64,000 bases of DNA, taken from Burkholderia sp. Ax-1719. Its GTDB lineage: Bacteria; Pseudomonadota; Gammaproteobacteria; Burkholderiales; Burkholderiaceae. Location: assembly GCF_011753055.1 (NCBI RefSeq), contig NZ_VWWJ01000001.1:992001-1056000 (forward strand). The letters run 5' to 3'. The position numbers and the translations under genes were made by a program. The notes below the pieces were generated by a model, which saw only the letters and a list, made by a program, of their open reading frames with translations, ran no database searches and was not told where the DNA came from. Below, piece by piece: positions 44,832 through 54,224 of the stretch (within the stretch, counting starts at the first letter, position 1; each line of letters opens with the position of its first letter).

Positions 44832-45920
44832 TTACCTGTTAAATTTGCTAACGTAACGGGCAAGAAGCCACCCCTCGTCTTCATCGCCAGTCAATGGGTC
44901 TCGATATATCGCGTGGACCCAGTCCCCGATACGTTGGTCAACGACCACGTGAGTTCCGAAAGACAAGCGCGCGCGAATTTTGGACCTTTGTTTGGGGGAG
45001 ATATGCGCGCTCAATATGGGCGCGCATACAAAACGGAGTGACTCCCGTTGATCCTCCGTAAGGTCCAAGGGCGGCGACGCGCGCACGGCCTTTACCGCTT
45101 CCCTATGGGTTAGCCCGAATTTCTCTTCAAGCTCGGCTACACCTGGCAACTGGTTTATGAACCAACCGATTAATATTGTCCACAGCAGTTGCCACGCGAT
45201 GTGGGCGACTTTGGTCGCTGGTCCTGCCGCATAGTGGAGCAAGACCTCTGCCGCTTCGGCTAGCGTCTTGGTGCGCCCAAGTGAGGATGAAAACTCGTTG
45301 ATCTCGGAGTTGCTATCTTCCCCGCTCGCAGTGGCTAAATCTGCTGTGGCGTTACTCCAGGTACGGGCAAGCTCGGGACTGACGGCCAGATTGTTAATCT
45401 GCACACGCAATCGCTCGATATAGCGCGTGTGCTCTTCACCAAACACTCTAAGGCTCGCAAGGGTAGTCGGCAACTGCCCCATCTTGCGAATATTGTCGGA
45501 GAGCCCAGACGTCAACGCAGCATCCAGGTGGTGCCTGTTCACAAAATCCGCCATTTCGCGAATTTGCTTCACATATCGGGCTGACACATCGTAGCCCACG
45601 TACAAACGCTTGGTCTCCTCCATGCGCTTTTGTATCTCGGCAATAGGACCGCCAATTTGGTCGATCTGCAACCGCAACTGATTCATCGGGGCGATCAACT
45701 TTTCAAAGTTCTTCTGCGCCTGAACAGACGCCGCAGTCACCGCCTCGAACTGGCGTTGAATGGCGATGGACGGTCGGAGTAGCTCCTCAAACTGCTTACG
45801 CGCGCTGTTTATCCGCTGTACCGAATCAAGGTGCAATCTCTGAAATTCCAGGGTGTTCTTCAGCGTGCCAGACAGATCCGGGAGATTTGGTAACGCGGCC
45901 ATGTCAAGGGCGTTTGCCAT
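44832..45920 (-). CDS. Coiled-coil protein with C-terminal SH3-like domain
   Basis: 362 residues, not assigned to a named system. Residues about 15-110 are heptad-rich, with repeated Gln/Leu/Ile positions that predict coiled coil. Around 225-255 there is a hydrophobic stretch (HIAWQLLWTILIGWFINQL) that could be a membrane helix. The last about 60 residues (AHISPKQRSKIRARLSFGTHVVV, then DWVHAIYRD and GWLLARYVSKF) fit a bacterial SH3 fold. It sits directly downstream of the IS607 element on the same strand. A membrane-linked effector or sensor role in a conflict system is possible but unproven. Confidence 0.6.
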   Translation of the reverse strand: MANALDMAALPNLPDLSGTLKNTLEFQRLHLDSVQRINSARKQFEELLRPSIAIQRQFEAVTAASVQAQKNFEKLIAPMNQLRLQIDQIGGPIAEIQKRMEETKRLYVGYDVSARYVKQIREMADFVNRHHLDAALTSGLSDNIRKMGQLPTTLASLRVFGEEHTRYIERLRVQINNLAVSPELARTWSNATADLATASGEDSNSEINEFSSSLGRTKTLAEAAEVLLHYAAGPATKVAHIAWQLLWTILIGWFINQLPGVAELEEKFGLTHREAVKAVRASPPLDLTEDQRESLRFVCAPILSAHISPKQRSKIRARLSFGTHVVVDQRIGDWVHAIYRDPLTGDEDEGWLLARYVSKFNR

Positions 45921-46169
45921 CGTTCCTCTATTTCGAAAGTGCTAAATAGCGTTTGTGGTGACCAAGAATCATAGCGAATGTTCGCAGAGTGGTCGTTGGC
46001 AGTAGCGAAAAAAGCCCTCATCGGTTTGCTGCCGCGACCAAAGTCGCTGACGCCGTTGCGTCGCCTGTCGAGGAGGTTGTGCGCGGCGTGCTTCAGCAGA
46101 TTGCCCGCACCTGGTTCGAGCCGCGTTGACGCGCCACGGGCGAAGCCCTCTGGAAGCCGACCGTTTGTT
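45921..46169 (-). other. Region after tnpB: candidate IS607 right end and omega RNA
   Basis: About 250 bp between tnpB and the SH3-protein gene. In IS607/IS605 elements a guide RNA (omega RNA) covers the tnpB 3' end and the element's right end. No specific structure could be defined by eye, so this is placement-based only. Confidence 0.3.
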
Positions 46170-47783
46170 TTAACGTGCACAAATCTGCTCACGCAGTTTG
46201 ATTTCGCAGGGCAAACGGTTGTCCCTGCTGAGGGGCGCGGCGCGTGCGCCGCTACCATGGGTGCCTTTCGCACTCCGGCGCGGCAGGCCGCCCCGGGTGG
46301 CGAGCCAACGCTCACGCACCACACCTCTGTACGCTGTGTGAACCTTGCGCCAGACAGCCTCACGCGATTCCTGGCCTTTCCTTGCAGGTAGCTCGAGGGC
46401 GTGATGACCACCTCGCACCGGAACACGGATCACCGTGCCGACGCGCGGCGCACGTTCAGTCAACTTCTGCCCGCGACGGGCAATGACGCCCGCCGCAGCA
46501 GCATGCACACTCCAGCCCCGTCGCGATGCGTACTTCACTGCACCGATGGTCGACGTGTAGGCTGGATTAATTTTGATCAGTTCGACACCTGCCCGGAAGC
46601 ATTTTGCCTCGAGCAGTTGCCGGTATTTTGCGTAGAGCAGCCCGGAGAGCATCCGCGCGCCTTTCGGACTGAGCTGGGCCATCGCCTTCTTCTTTGCGGT
46701 GAAGTCCAGATCTTCCGCGACGACGGGTTTGCGGGCGTCCTTCGCCCACGCCACCGCGATACTCAATGCATCGGAGAGCACCGCGTTGCGTTGTCCCGAG
46801 CTGGCATCCTCGCGCAGCAGCGGCAGCCGCTTCGTATACAACAGGTTGCCGAATGCATCGGTTTCCGTCACCGCCAGATGGTCGACATTGAAGTCGAGGC
46901 CAACGGCGCCGTACTTCGCATCCAGCGAGACGGTTTGCGCTGGCAGGTAGTTGAACGACACGAATGCACGCCAGCCACGCTCATCGCGGTGCAGGCGCCA
47001 GCTCAGGGCGATACCGGCTTCAAGTGCCGCATCCAGCGCCTCCCGGTCGTAGCCGAACGTGACATCGGCAATGATGAGGGACTTTGCCTCGCCGGCGGCA
47101 AGCAGCCGGTCCGGCAAACGAATCTTCAACGTGTACGTGCCATCGGTCGCTTTCTGGAGCTGGCAGAGCTGGTTGCCGGCCGTCTCGTCCTTTGAGCCAA
47201 CGAAGAACACCTGATGCGAGCGGCTCGACTGCCATTCGCGCAGCCACGCTTCACGATTGCTGAAGCCCGCGAGTTTGAGATGGTGCTGCTGCCCGAACAG
47301 CTTGCGGGTGCCGAAGCAGATCCCGGGCACGTTGGCCTCGAGCCGCTGCTCGACCTTTGTAAGCCGCGCGTTCAACCGTTCGAGCCGGCAGGTATTCTGA
47401 TGGACCGTGCGGCGCAGCTTCGCTTCACGCAGCGGCTTCAGGCGCAGGCGGTCGGCGGCTATCTCGTCAAGCTGGGTTTTGCGCGTGCGATATTGCCGCT
47501 CGAGCCGCCCGATGCCACCCTGCAGACTTCGACGTTCCTCCTTGAGGAGTTCACGCGTGCCATCGATGAGTCCCTGAAGCTCGATGGCCATCGCATTGAA
47601 CATGCGCGCGGAAATGCCGTGCTCCCGACAGAAGGCTGTCTTGTGGGACTTTGCGTTACCGCCGTGCGCAGCCATGCGCGCGTAGAGCTTGCGCTTCATC
47701 GTGCCGTACAGCGCCGCTACCTGGTCAAGTAACTCCGCATCAGCCTTGGCCAGCGTCAGCCGGGTCTGCGTGGTCGACTGCAT
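46170..47783 (-). CDS. tnpB: TnpB RNA-guided nuclease homologue with altered RuvC-III
   Basis: About 537 residues from ATG 47783, or TTG 47786. The RuvC-I aspartate is in VGLDFNVDHLAVTETD (about 298) and the RuvC-II glutamate in PVVAEDLDF (about 358). The third motif, normally DxNAAxN, reads SVHAAAAGVIARRG (about 426-439), so the canonical aspartate is missing at that spot. No CxxC zinc ribbon is visible between motifs II and III. A positively charged tail of about 80 residues follows. In active relatives TnpB cuts the empty donor site using omega RNA. This one belongs to a divergent group; it may use a displaced acidic residue or be catalytically dead. Confidence 0.85.
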   Translation of the reverse strand: MQSTTQTRLTLAKADAELLDQVAALYGTMKRKLYARMAAHGGNAKSHKTAFCREHGISARMFNAMAIELQGLIDGTRELLKEERRSLQGGIGRLERQYRTRKTQLDEIAADRLRLKPLREAKLRRTVHQNTCRLERLNARLTKVEQRLEANVPGICFGTRKLFGQQHHLKLAGFSNREAWLREWQSSRSHQVFFVGSKDETAGNQLCQLQKATDGTYTLKIRLPDRLLAAGEAKSLIIADVTFGYDREALDAALEAGIALSWRLHRDERGWRAFVSFNYLPAQTVSLDAKYGAVGLDFNVDHLAVTETDAFGNLLYTKRLPLLREDASSGQRNAVLSDALSIAVAWAKDARKPVVAEDLDFTAKKKAMAQLSPKGARMLSGLLYAKYRQLLEAKCFRAGVELIKINPAYTSTIGAVKYASRRGWSVHAAAAGVIARRGQKLTERAPRVGTVIRVPVRGGHHALELPARKGQESREAVWRKVHTAYRGVVRERWLATRGGLPRRSAKGTHGSGARAAPLSRDNRLPCEIKLREQICAR

Positions 47784-48379
47784 CAACTGGCCAGCGCCCG
47801 CAGGTTCTTGCGGCTTCGCGAGCCGTACAGGCGCGAAGAGAAAACGGTCAGGATCTCAACCAGATCTTCGGTGAGCTGCTGCTCACGGCTCGCATCCGGT
47901 GCCGCGTCCAGGACAACTACTTCGACGTGGAAGAATTCGCAGATGCGAAAGAGCAGTTCACTACCGAAACGTAGCAACCGGTCTTTCGTTACGACCACCA
48001 GACGGGCTACGCGGCCCCGCAGGATCTCAAATAAAAGTCGCTGCAGCCCCTTCTTCCGGTAATTCAGGCCACTGCCCAGGTCGGTAATAACTTCAATATT
48101 GGTGAAGCTAGCATCGGCACAATGCTTCTCCAGGCGGGCAGCCTGCGTCTTCAGCTGCTCGGCCTGGTCATGGGAGGAGACCCTGGCATAGCAGACGGTC
48201 TTGCCGGTCGACTCCAGTGTATGCCCAATACTGGAGAGGATCGACTCGCGCTCATAGCGCCGATGTCCGCCAGGCGTGCGCCCTGCAGGCGCAAGCCGCC
48301 CCTGCCGATGCCAGCGACGCAGTGTCCCGACGGCCACGCCCAGCTGCGCGGCGGCTTTACCAATTGATAAGAGTTGCAT
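47783..48379 (-). CDS. tnpA: IS607 serine recombinase TnpA
   Basis: 198 residues. A MerR-like helix-turn-helix at 1-45 (SIGKAAAQLGVAVGTLRRWH, GGHRRY) precedes the small serine-recombinase catalytic domain with YARVSSHDQ (nucleophile serine about 68), LKTQAARLE and VVTKDRLLRFG. It inserts the element with little target preference. The ATG has TGGAG upstream, inside the GATATC repeats. Translationally coupled to tnpB. Confidence 0.93.
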   Translation of the reverse strand: MQLLSIGKAAAQLGVAVGTLRRWHRQGRLAPAGRTPGGHRRYERESILSSIGHTLESTGKTVCYARVSSHDQAEQLKTQAARLEKHCADASFTNIEVITDLGSGLNYRKKGLQRLLFEILRGRVARLVVVTKDRLLRFGSELLFRICEFFHVEVVVLDAAPDASREQQLTEDLVEILTVFSSRLYGSRSRKNLRALAS

Positions 48380-48403
48380 CCGATATCTCCAGTCCGATAT
48401 CGG
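48380..48403. repeat. Paired CCGATATC motif upstream of tnpA
   Basis: CCGATATC (48380-48387) and CCGATATCGG (48394-48403), spaced six bases apart. Likely TnpA binding sites at the element end. Confidence 0.45.
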
Positions 48404-49025
48404 GTGTAGAACCTCTTTTTAAACGCCGTGGTCAGATTTGTGCGGCTTTAGTGTTTGCTGCTGCAAACCCGATCTCGCTCGTTTGACACCTCCTAGCGAA
48501 GTGACGTGCGGCGAGTATGTACATCAAGCGCGCGACCTCCTCGCGGCAGCCGGGCAGGCTGCTACGCGAGATCGTCGGCGGCAACTTGCCGTTGAGTGCG
48601 GTAAGCCGCGACGACGCCCGTAAAGTGCAGGGGGTGTTTGCGCACCTGCCGGCGGATGCGTCGCCTTCCACCACGTTGTTTGAGTCTCCAGTGCCTCCAT
48701 ATTGGAACAGGAGGCACTCCAGTTCGTCCTTTGGCGCTCAAATCCGAAGAAATCAGAGAAATTTCGTGCGTTCGGTTTGCGCTGGAGGCGCCTGTTTATC
48801 GTGGATTCCCAGATTTTTGGCTTGATTTGCCGATGCGCGCCGGATCCAGCGGGTGGCGTCCAACGTTCTTTTTGGTGTCACTCATGTCCGACAACTTTAT
48901 GATATCGTCGCGCTCCAAATCCACTAGATGGATGACTGTCGCCTTGTGGCTAAGCCCAGTTTCGCGCGATAGCAAGCCTTCTAGGGCATTTTCGTCCTCT
49001 CGCGCTAGCTGAATAAATTCGATAC
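48404..49025. other. Region between IS607 and the gluconate dehydrogenase operon
   Basis: About 620 bp of fragments. An integrase-like scrap is annotated separately. A minus frame near 48800-49030 contains a protein-like run (LAREDENALEGLLSRETGLS) of unknown family without a start. No intact gene. Confidence 0.4.
48517..48670 (+). pseudogene. Integrase-like remnant
   Basis: The plus frame reads RLLREIVGGNLPLSAVSRDD followed by ARKVQGVFAHLPADAS, which resembles the core-binding region of tyrosine recombinases. Neither the catalytic domain nor a proper N-terminus is present. Short match, so only a probable remnant. Confidence 0.35.
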
Positions 49026-49745
49026 ATGTCGTCAGACATCTCCCTCTCCAGACGTAAATTTCTACTGTCAGCCGTTCTTGCACTCCCAGCTTTGAGGGTG
49101 TTCGACAGCTCCCTAAGCGCCGCTGACGCCGCAGAGATGGCCGCACCTGATTTGAGGACGTACCGCCCAGTCTTCTTCACTGGGGACGAGTGGTCGTTCA
49201 TGCTCGCAGCTTGCGATCGCCTGATACCCGCTGGCGGGCGAGGTCCAGGTGCGTTGGAGACCAACGTGCCGGTCTTCATCGACCAGCAGATGCATGGTGA
49301 TTTCGGCCACGAGATCTATCTGCAAGGGCCGTTCAATACGCAGGCGCCGAAGGAACTGGGCTATCAACTGCCCTACACGCCGCAGCAGATCTATCAGCGC
49401 GGCATCAAGCTGACCGACGCGTATTGCCGCCAGAAGTATCACAAGCGGTTCAGCGAACTCGACGCTGCCACCCAGGACGTCGTTCTGAAGGCGCTGCAGG
49501 ACAACGATATCCACTTTGCCGACGGCGGCGAAAACGCGCTCAAGGCCGGCCAGTTCTTCGGCGAAATGATGTCCGACTCTAAGAACGGCTATCTCTCAGA
49601 TCCGATGTATGGCGGCAATAAAGGCATGAAGGCCTGGATTGCCATTGGTTTTCCCGGAGCCCGGGCGAGCTTCCTCGAATGGGTCGCGCAGCACAACGTG
49701 AAGTATCCGCTCGGGCCCGTGAGCCTGAAAGGGCTTCGCGCTTAG
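49026..49745 (+). CDS. Gluconate 2-dehydrogenase gamma subunit
   Basis: 239 residues. A twin-arginine signal (LSRRKFLLSAVLALPAL) occupies the first about 32 residues, followed by RTYRPVFFTGDEWSFMLAACDRLIP and, near the end, MYGGNKGMKAWIAIGFPGARA, all typical of the subunit-3 family. This subunit is exported by Tat and carries the folded flavoprotein with it. Gene order gamma, alpha, cytochrome c matches known gluconate 2-dehydrogenases. High GC and tidy spacing suggest native chromosomal DNA. Confidence 0.9.
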   Translation: MSSDISLSRRKFLLSAVLALPALRVFDSSLSAADAAEMAAPDLRTYRPVFFTGDEWSFMLAACDRLIPAGGRGPGALETNVPVFIDQQMHGDFGHEIYLQGPFNTQAPKELGYQLPYTPQQIYQRGIKLTDAYCRQKYHKRFSELDAATQDVVLKALQDNDIHFADGGENALKAGQFFGEMMSDSKNGYLSDPMYGGNKGMKAWIAIGFPGARASFLEWVAQHNVKYPLGPVSLKGLRA

Positions 49746-49809
49746 GCGCCGACCTGTTGCGCCAATAGATGCGCAACACACCGCGTATTCAGAATCAACG
49801 AGGCACACC

Positions 49810-51579
49810 GTGGCAAAAATAACCAATGACGCAGTCGACGTCGTCGTCGTCGGACTGGGCTGGGCCGGCTCGCTCATGAGCATTGAACTCGCGCAGGCGG
49901 GGCTCAAAGTGCGCGCGCTCGAGCGCGGGGAGGACCGCAGCAATGCCGACTTCGCGTATCCGAAGCCGGCCGATCAATACGCCTATGGCGTGCGCAACAA
50001 GATCATGGTGACACCGCGAGACGGCGCACTCACCGTGCGACATTCGGCACAGGACACGGCGCTGCCCACGCGCAAGTGGGGCGCTTTCGTGCCTGGCACC
50101 GGCGTCGGTGGTTCTGGCCTGCACTGGACCGGTGTATTGATGCGCCCGACACCGACCGACCTCAAGCTCAAGACCTACGCCGATCGGGCTTACAAGAAAG
50201 GCCAGCTCGAAGCGGGAATGCAGGTGCAGGACTTTCCGTTCACTTGGGACGAGATCGAACCGTACTACGACTTCTTCGACAAGGTCTGCGGTCTCTCGGC
50301 CAATACCGGCAATCTGCGCGGCAAGATCATCGAGGGCGGTGACCCTTTCGAGGGACCGCGATCGAACCCGGTCCCTTTGCCGCCGCTTGAGGACACGCTG
50401 AACAACACGATGTTCGCCGACGCAGCGCGCAAGCTCGGTTATCACCCGTTCCCGAATCCGTCCGCGAATGTCTCGCGCGCCTGGACGAATCCGTACGGAA
50501 ACCAGATTGCACCGTGTAACTACTGTGGTTACTGCAGTAAATATCCGTGTCTGAATTTTTCGAAGGCGTCGCCGCAGACAGCGGTGCTTGATGCGCTAAA
50601 GCGCATGGACAACTTCTCGTACCGCGTAAATGCGAATGTGCTCCGTGTAGATATGCATGCCGACGGCAAGACCGCGAAGGGCGTGACATACGCTGATGGG
50701 CATGGCAACGAGGTATTCCAGCCTGCAAAAATCGTCGTGCTGGCGGGCTTCCAGTTCGTCAACGTCCGGCTGATGCTGCTCTCCGGCATTGGCAAGCCTT
50801 ATGACCCTGTGAGCGGTAAAGGGGTGGTGGGCCGCAACTATGCGTTCTTGAGCAATGGCGGTGCTACGCTTTTTTTCAAGGACAAGCACTTCAATCCGTT
50901 CGCCACGGCTGGCGCGACTGGCCAACTGTTCAACGACATTTCACCGGGCAACTACGACGGCCCGTCGTTGGGCATTATTGGCGGCGCGAAGATCCAGAGC
51001 GCTCAATCTACCGGCGCACCGATTGGTACCGCGTTGCCGCATGGCACCCCAGCGTGGGGTAAGGGTTGGAAGGAAGGTATGCAGGACTGGTACGGCCACT
51101 CCATGAAAATCGGAGTTACGACGAGCTGTATGTCGTATCGCGATCACTTCCTCGATCTCGACCCAACCTACAAGGATCCGTGGGGCCAACCGCTGTTGCG
51201 CATCACCTTCGACTGGAAGCAAAACGAACTCAAGCTGCAGCAGCATCTGCGCAAGATTGTGCTCGATGTCACGAAGGAACTGAATCCGGACAGCTACTCG
51301 GAAAGCTTCCTCTCGATGGATTCGCACTGGGACATCACCAAATACGTCTCGACGCACAACGTCGGCGGCGCGGTGATGGGCGATTCGCCGCAAACGAGCG
51401 CGCTGAACCGTTATCTGCAGAGTTGGGATGTGCACAACGTGTTCGTTCCCGGTGGCAATGCCTTTCCGCAGAACTTTCAGGCCAATCCGACCGCGACCAT
51501 TGGTGCGATCACGCTATTCGCTGCTCGCGCTATCAAGGATCAGTATCTCAAAAACCCCGGCCCTCTCGTGCACGCATGA
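49810..51579 (+). CDS. Gluconate 2-dehydrogenase flavoprotein (alpha) subunit
   Basis: 589 residues, GTG start with GAGG upstream. The FAD motif VVVVGLGWAGSLMSIELAQAG opens the GMC fold; GTGVGGSGLHWTG follows near residue 98. A cysteine cluster NYCGYCSKYPC (about 237-247) is the position of an iron-sulfur cluster in related GMC dehydrogenases. The C-terminal STHNVGGAVMGD and FPQNFQANPTATIGA are typical. It oxidises D-gluconate to 2-ketogluconate in the periplasm without its own signal, relying on the gamma subunit. Related sugars cannot be excluded as substrates. Confidence 0.9.
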   Translation: MAKITNDAVDVVVVGLGWAGSLMSIELAQAGLKVRALERGEDRSNADFAYPKPADQYAYGVRNKIMVTPRDGALTVRHSAQDTALPTRKWGAFVPGTGVGGSGLHWTGVLMRPTPTDLKLKTYADRAYKKGQLEAGMQVQDFPFTWDEIEPYYDFFDKVCGLSANTGNLRGKIIEGGDPFEGPRSNPVPLPPLEDTLNNTMFADAARKLGYHPFPNPSANVSRAWTNPYGNQIAPCNYCGYCSKYPCLNFSKASPQTAVLDALKRMDNFSYRVNANVLRVDMHADGKTAKGVTYADGHGNEVFQPAKIVVLAGFQFVNVRLMLLSGIGKPYDPVSGKGVVGRNYAFLSNGGATLFFKDKHFNPFATAGATGQLFNDISPGNYDGPSLGIIGGAKIQSAQSTGAPIGTALPHGTPAWGKGWKEGMQDWYGHSMKIGVTTSCMSYRDHFLDLDPTYKDPWGQPLLRITFDWKQNELKLQQHLRKIVLDVTKELNPDSYSESFLSMDSHWDITKYVSTHNVGGAVMGDSPQTSALNRYLQSWDVHNVFVPGGNAFPQNFQANPTATIGAITLFAARAIKDQYLKNPGPLVHA

Positions 51580-52883
51580 TCGCCATGAACTTCAACAAGA
51601 CATTGACGGCCGCTGCGCTCATGACGACGGTGGCGCTTGGCGCTTCCCTTGCAAAGGCGCGGGATGGCAACGCGTTGCTTTCGCAGGGGGCAACGAACGA
51701 GCTCATCAAACAGGGCGCGTATCTCGCTCACGTGGGCGACTGCATGGCGTGTCACAGCGCGACAGGACGTAAGCCCTATACGGGTGGGTTGCCATTGATG
51801 AGCAACATTGGGACGATCTACTCCACCAACATCACGCCGAGCAAGAAGGACGGCATTGGCAGCTATACCGAGCAGCAGTTCGCTGCAGCAGTGCGTCGGG
51901 GTATCCGTGCAGATGGCTCGCATCTGTACCCGGCTATGCCTTACCCGTCCTACTCGAAGATTACGGACGCGGATATCCACGCGCTCTATACCTACTTCAT
52001 GCAGGGTGTGACGCCGGTCGATAATCCTGCGCCTGTGACTGATCTGAGTTTCCCGTTCAACCTGCGTTGGGGCATGGCGCTCTGGAACTGGATGTTCACA
52101 TCGGATACCCCTTTCCAGGGGCCGGACGGGGCGAGTGAGCAGGTACGTCGGGGCGCATATCTTGTCGAGAGTCTGGGCCATTGTGGTAGCTGCCATACGC
52201 CTCGAGGTTTTGGCATGAACGAGAAGGCGCTTGACACCAGTAATGCGCACTTCCTTGCTGGCGGCAATCTGAACGGCTGGGATACCCCAGCGCTGCGTGG
52301 AATGCCTGGATGGAGTCAGCAGGATATTGTTGACTACCTCCAGACAGGGCGCACTTCCCGGTCTGCGGTGGCGGGCGAGATGACGTCTGTCGTCTACAAC
52401 AGTACTTCCCACTTGAGCGAAGTTGATCTCAACGCGATTGCCGCTTTTCTGAAGACGCTGCCGAATGCAGACGCTCAAGGCGCGGCGTCTGCCCAGCTAC
52501 CGAAGGGCGCGATTACGACAACGGCAAAGCTCACTGCGGCTCAAAACCTGACTCTCGGCGAGCGCCTTTATGTGGACAATTGCAGTGCGTGTCACTTCGT
52601 CAACGGCAAAGGCGCGCCGCGTGTGTTTCCGCATCTCGATGGAGCCACGGTCGTAAACGCAACGGATCCCGATGGTTTGCTCAACGTCATCCTCAAGGGT
52701 GCGCAGACACCCTCTACAGAAAAAGCGCCTTCCGTCCTTCCTATGCCCGGGTTTGCGAGCCGTCTCAGTGATGAGGAAATCGCAGCCCTTGCGACCTTTG
52801 TTCGTAGCGGCTGGTCGAATCATGCGGATCCGGTAGAAACAAGCCAAGTTGCGAAGGCGAGAAATTCGTTGCGTCCCAACTAA
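51576..52883 (+). CDS. Gluconate 2-dehydrogenase cytochrome c subunit
   Basis: 435 residues. The start at ATG 51576 overlaps the alpha stop by four bases (ATGA); the longer open frame upstream is inside the alpha gene. A signal peptide ends near residue 28. Three haem-c motifs CMACH, CGSCH and CSACH (about residues 57, 204 and 335) define a triheme membrane-associated cytochrome passing electrons from the flavin to ubiquinone. It completes the three-subunit enzyme. Confidence 0.92.
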   Translation: MIAMNFNKTLTAAALMTTVALGASLAKARDGNALLSQGATNELIKQGAYLAHVGDCMACHSATGRKPYTGGLPLMSNIGTIYSTNITPSKKDGIGSYTEQQFAAAVRRGIRADGSHLYPAMPYPSYSKITDADIHALYTYFMQGVTPVDNPAPVTDLSFPFNLRWGMALWNWMFTSDTPFQGPDGASEQVRRGAYLVESLGHCGSCHTPRGFGMNEKALDTSNAHFLAGGNLNGWDTPALRGMPGWSQQDIVDYLQTGRTSRSAVAGEMTSVVYNSTSHLSEVDLNAIAAFLKTLPNADAQGAASAQLPKGAITTTAKLTAAQNLTLGERLYVDNCSACHFVNGKGAPRVFPHLDGATVVNATDPDGLLNVILKGAQTPSTEKAPSVLPMPGFASRLSDEEIAALATFVRSGWSNHADPVETSQVAKARNSLRPN

Positions 52884-53138
52884 GCTTATGCGCCTGAAAT
52901 GGACGATTGATTGACGCCTTCGTTACAGACCAGACTGCAAGCTCGGAGGCATCCTTGCAACGCTTACGAATCAAAAGGTAAACGACATCAGTTGAGCAGA
53001 CAACTAGCTTGTACGTCATAATCAGGAAGCACGTTGCTACGACAGAGAGCCTCGCTTGCGCAGTTCGTGCCGATTTGTAATTTGTCAATCGCGCCGCAAA
53101 TCTGGCGCATCTGACAGCGTTTTGATAAGGAACGACCT

Positions 53139-53570
53139 ATGCGACGTTTAGAGGAAGTCGTCAAAGACTTAAACAAAGAATTGATCGGTGGCGTAGTAAG
53201 AATAAGGCCGGATCGAATCCGACATGGCAGATTTCCTCAAGATCCAACTTGGGCGTTGACGGCTGGGCGCGTAGTTCAGAAAGCACGAAGTTTTCCAACT
53301 GTACATTGCTGCTATTTCGATGCGGTCGGAAATTTCCTTCCTTTTCAGTCCGATTGGGATGTTTTAGAGCTCTATCCGGGAGCGGAGTCGATTTCGCGGT
53401 TGCCTATCGAGGGGGCCAAGCGAGGGAGCACCGTTGTTTTGAAGTCGGGAGGCCCGGTCATGGAAGTCACCGATATCAGCGCTGCTGGAATCTCATGCAG
53501 ATGGCCCGGCAACCCAACTCCGTTTCCACCTATGACGTTTTCTCCGATTCTTCTTTGTTTCGCTGAGTAA
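53139..53570 (+). CDS. Protein with C-terminal DUF2158 (YodC-like) domain
   Basis: 143 residues, with AAGGA seven bases before the ATG. The last about 45 residues (RGSTVVLKSGGPVMEVTDIS, then SCRWPG) match DUF2158, a small beta-barrel domain of unknown role. The first about 90 residues are not recognised. It has its own terminator, so it is a single-gene unit. Confidence 0.65.
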   Translation: MRRLEEVVKDLNKELIGGVVRIRPDRIRHGRFPQDPTWALTAGRVVQKARSFPTVHCCYFDAVGNFLPFQSDWDVLELYPGAESISRLPIEGAKRGSTVVLKSGGPVMEVTDISAAGISCRWPGNPTPFPPMTFSPILLCFAE

Positions 53571-53587
53571 GCCGTCGAGTAAAGTGG

Positions 53588-53619
53588 GCCCGCTAAATTC
53601 GGCGGGCATTCCATTTTTT
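53588..53619 (+). terminator. Intrinsic terminator
   Basis: GCCCGC stem, eight-base loop, GCGGGC, then six bases and a run of six T's. Eighteen bases after the DUF2158 gene stop. Confidence 0.8.
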
Positions 53620-54224
53620 ACGCAAGTGTTTGTTGGCATCGAGCGGTGCCGAGCTACGCCTCTTGCCGGACCTGCGACTCGTTTTGTGACATGCCGAGTA
53701 CATGACGATTCGGGTTGAAACGCGTCGTATTGAAATTGCCCCCGGTGGAGCCGTGGTCGTCGCTGCCGAGAATTCAGACTGCGCTCCCGAAAACAGCGAT
53801 AGAGGCGCCTATCGCCGAGGAGAGCCGCATTCAATGCGATCTGCTTCGTGTGCATCACGGATGGCTGAGCGAAATCGCATAATTCCTGCAGTTTTCTCGT
53901 TCAGCTACGAATTTAATGAGAAATGAATAAATAGTGGAAGTTGCTTGGTAACTTCGCGAAATTTAAAAGCATGACTTATTCATTTTGCATAAAAACTTGG
54001 TGCGACGTCGTATGCAATTATGTTAATCGCATACGAGGTCATTCATCGATTTTTGCTTACCACTTTTTCGCTCTGCTTCTTTGTAGCATTTGTTAAAAAA
54101 GCAGGGGTAAGTGGTATAAAGTGGCGGGGGGGGGCCGATTTTTCTCTTAGGGCGACCATGTCACACTTGAAGGCATGGAAATTTCTCAGTAGTCAAACTT
54201 CGACAAACTAAAGGAAAGCAGATC
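53620..54224. other. AT-rich intergenic region with a G9 tract
   Basis: About 600 bp. The part from 53920 to 54110 is strongly AT-rich and likely holds the protease promoter. A run of nine G's occurs at 54126-54134. No supported gene. Confidence 0.45.

Larger units (their letters stand above)
46170..48403 (-). mobile_element. IS607-family insertion sequence
   Basis: The serine recombinase tnpA and tnpB sit head to tail on the minus strand with a 1-base stop/start overlap, the standard IS607 layout. These elements lack terminal inverted repeats and make no target duplication, so the outer limits are approximate. The left limit may extend to about 45.9 kb. Confidence 0.85.

Noticed and set aside
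45860..46426. Minus-strand frame of 188 codons between IS607 and the SH3 gene
   Set aside because: Overlaps the tnpB end and the start of the SH3-protein gene in another frame; no family.
51066..51575. N-terminal extension of the cytochrome frame
   Set aside because: Lies inside the alpha subunit gene; the signal peptide begins at ATG 51576.
51540..52478. Minus-strand open frame of 312 codons
   Set aside because: Antisense to the cytochrome c subunit; no motif and no ribosome-binding site.
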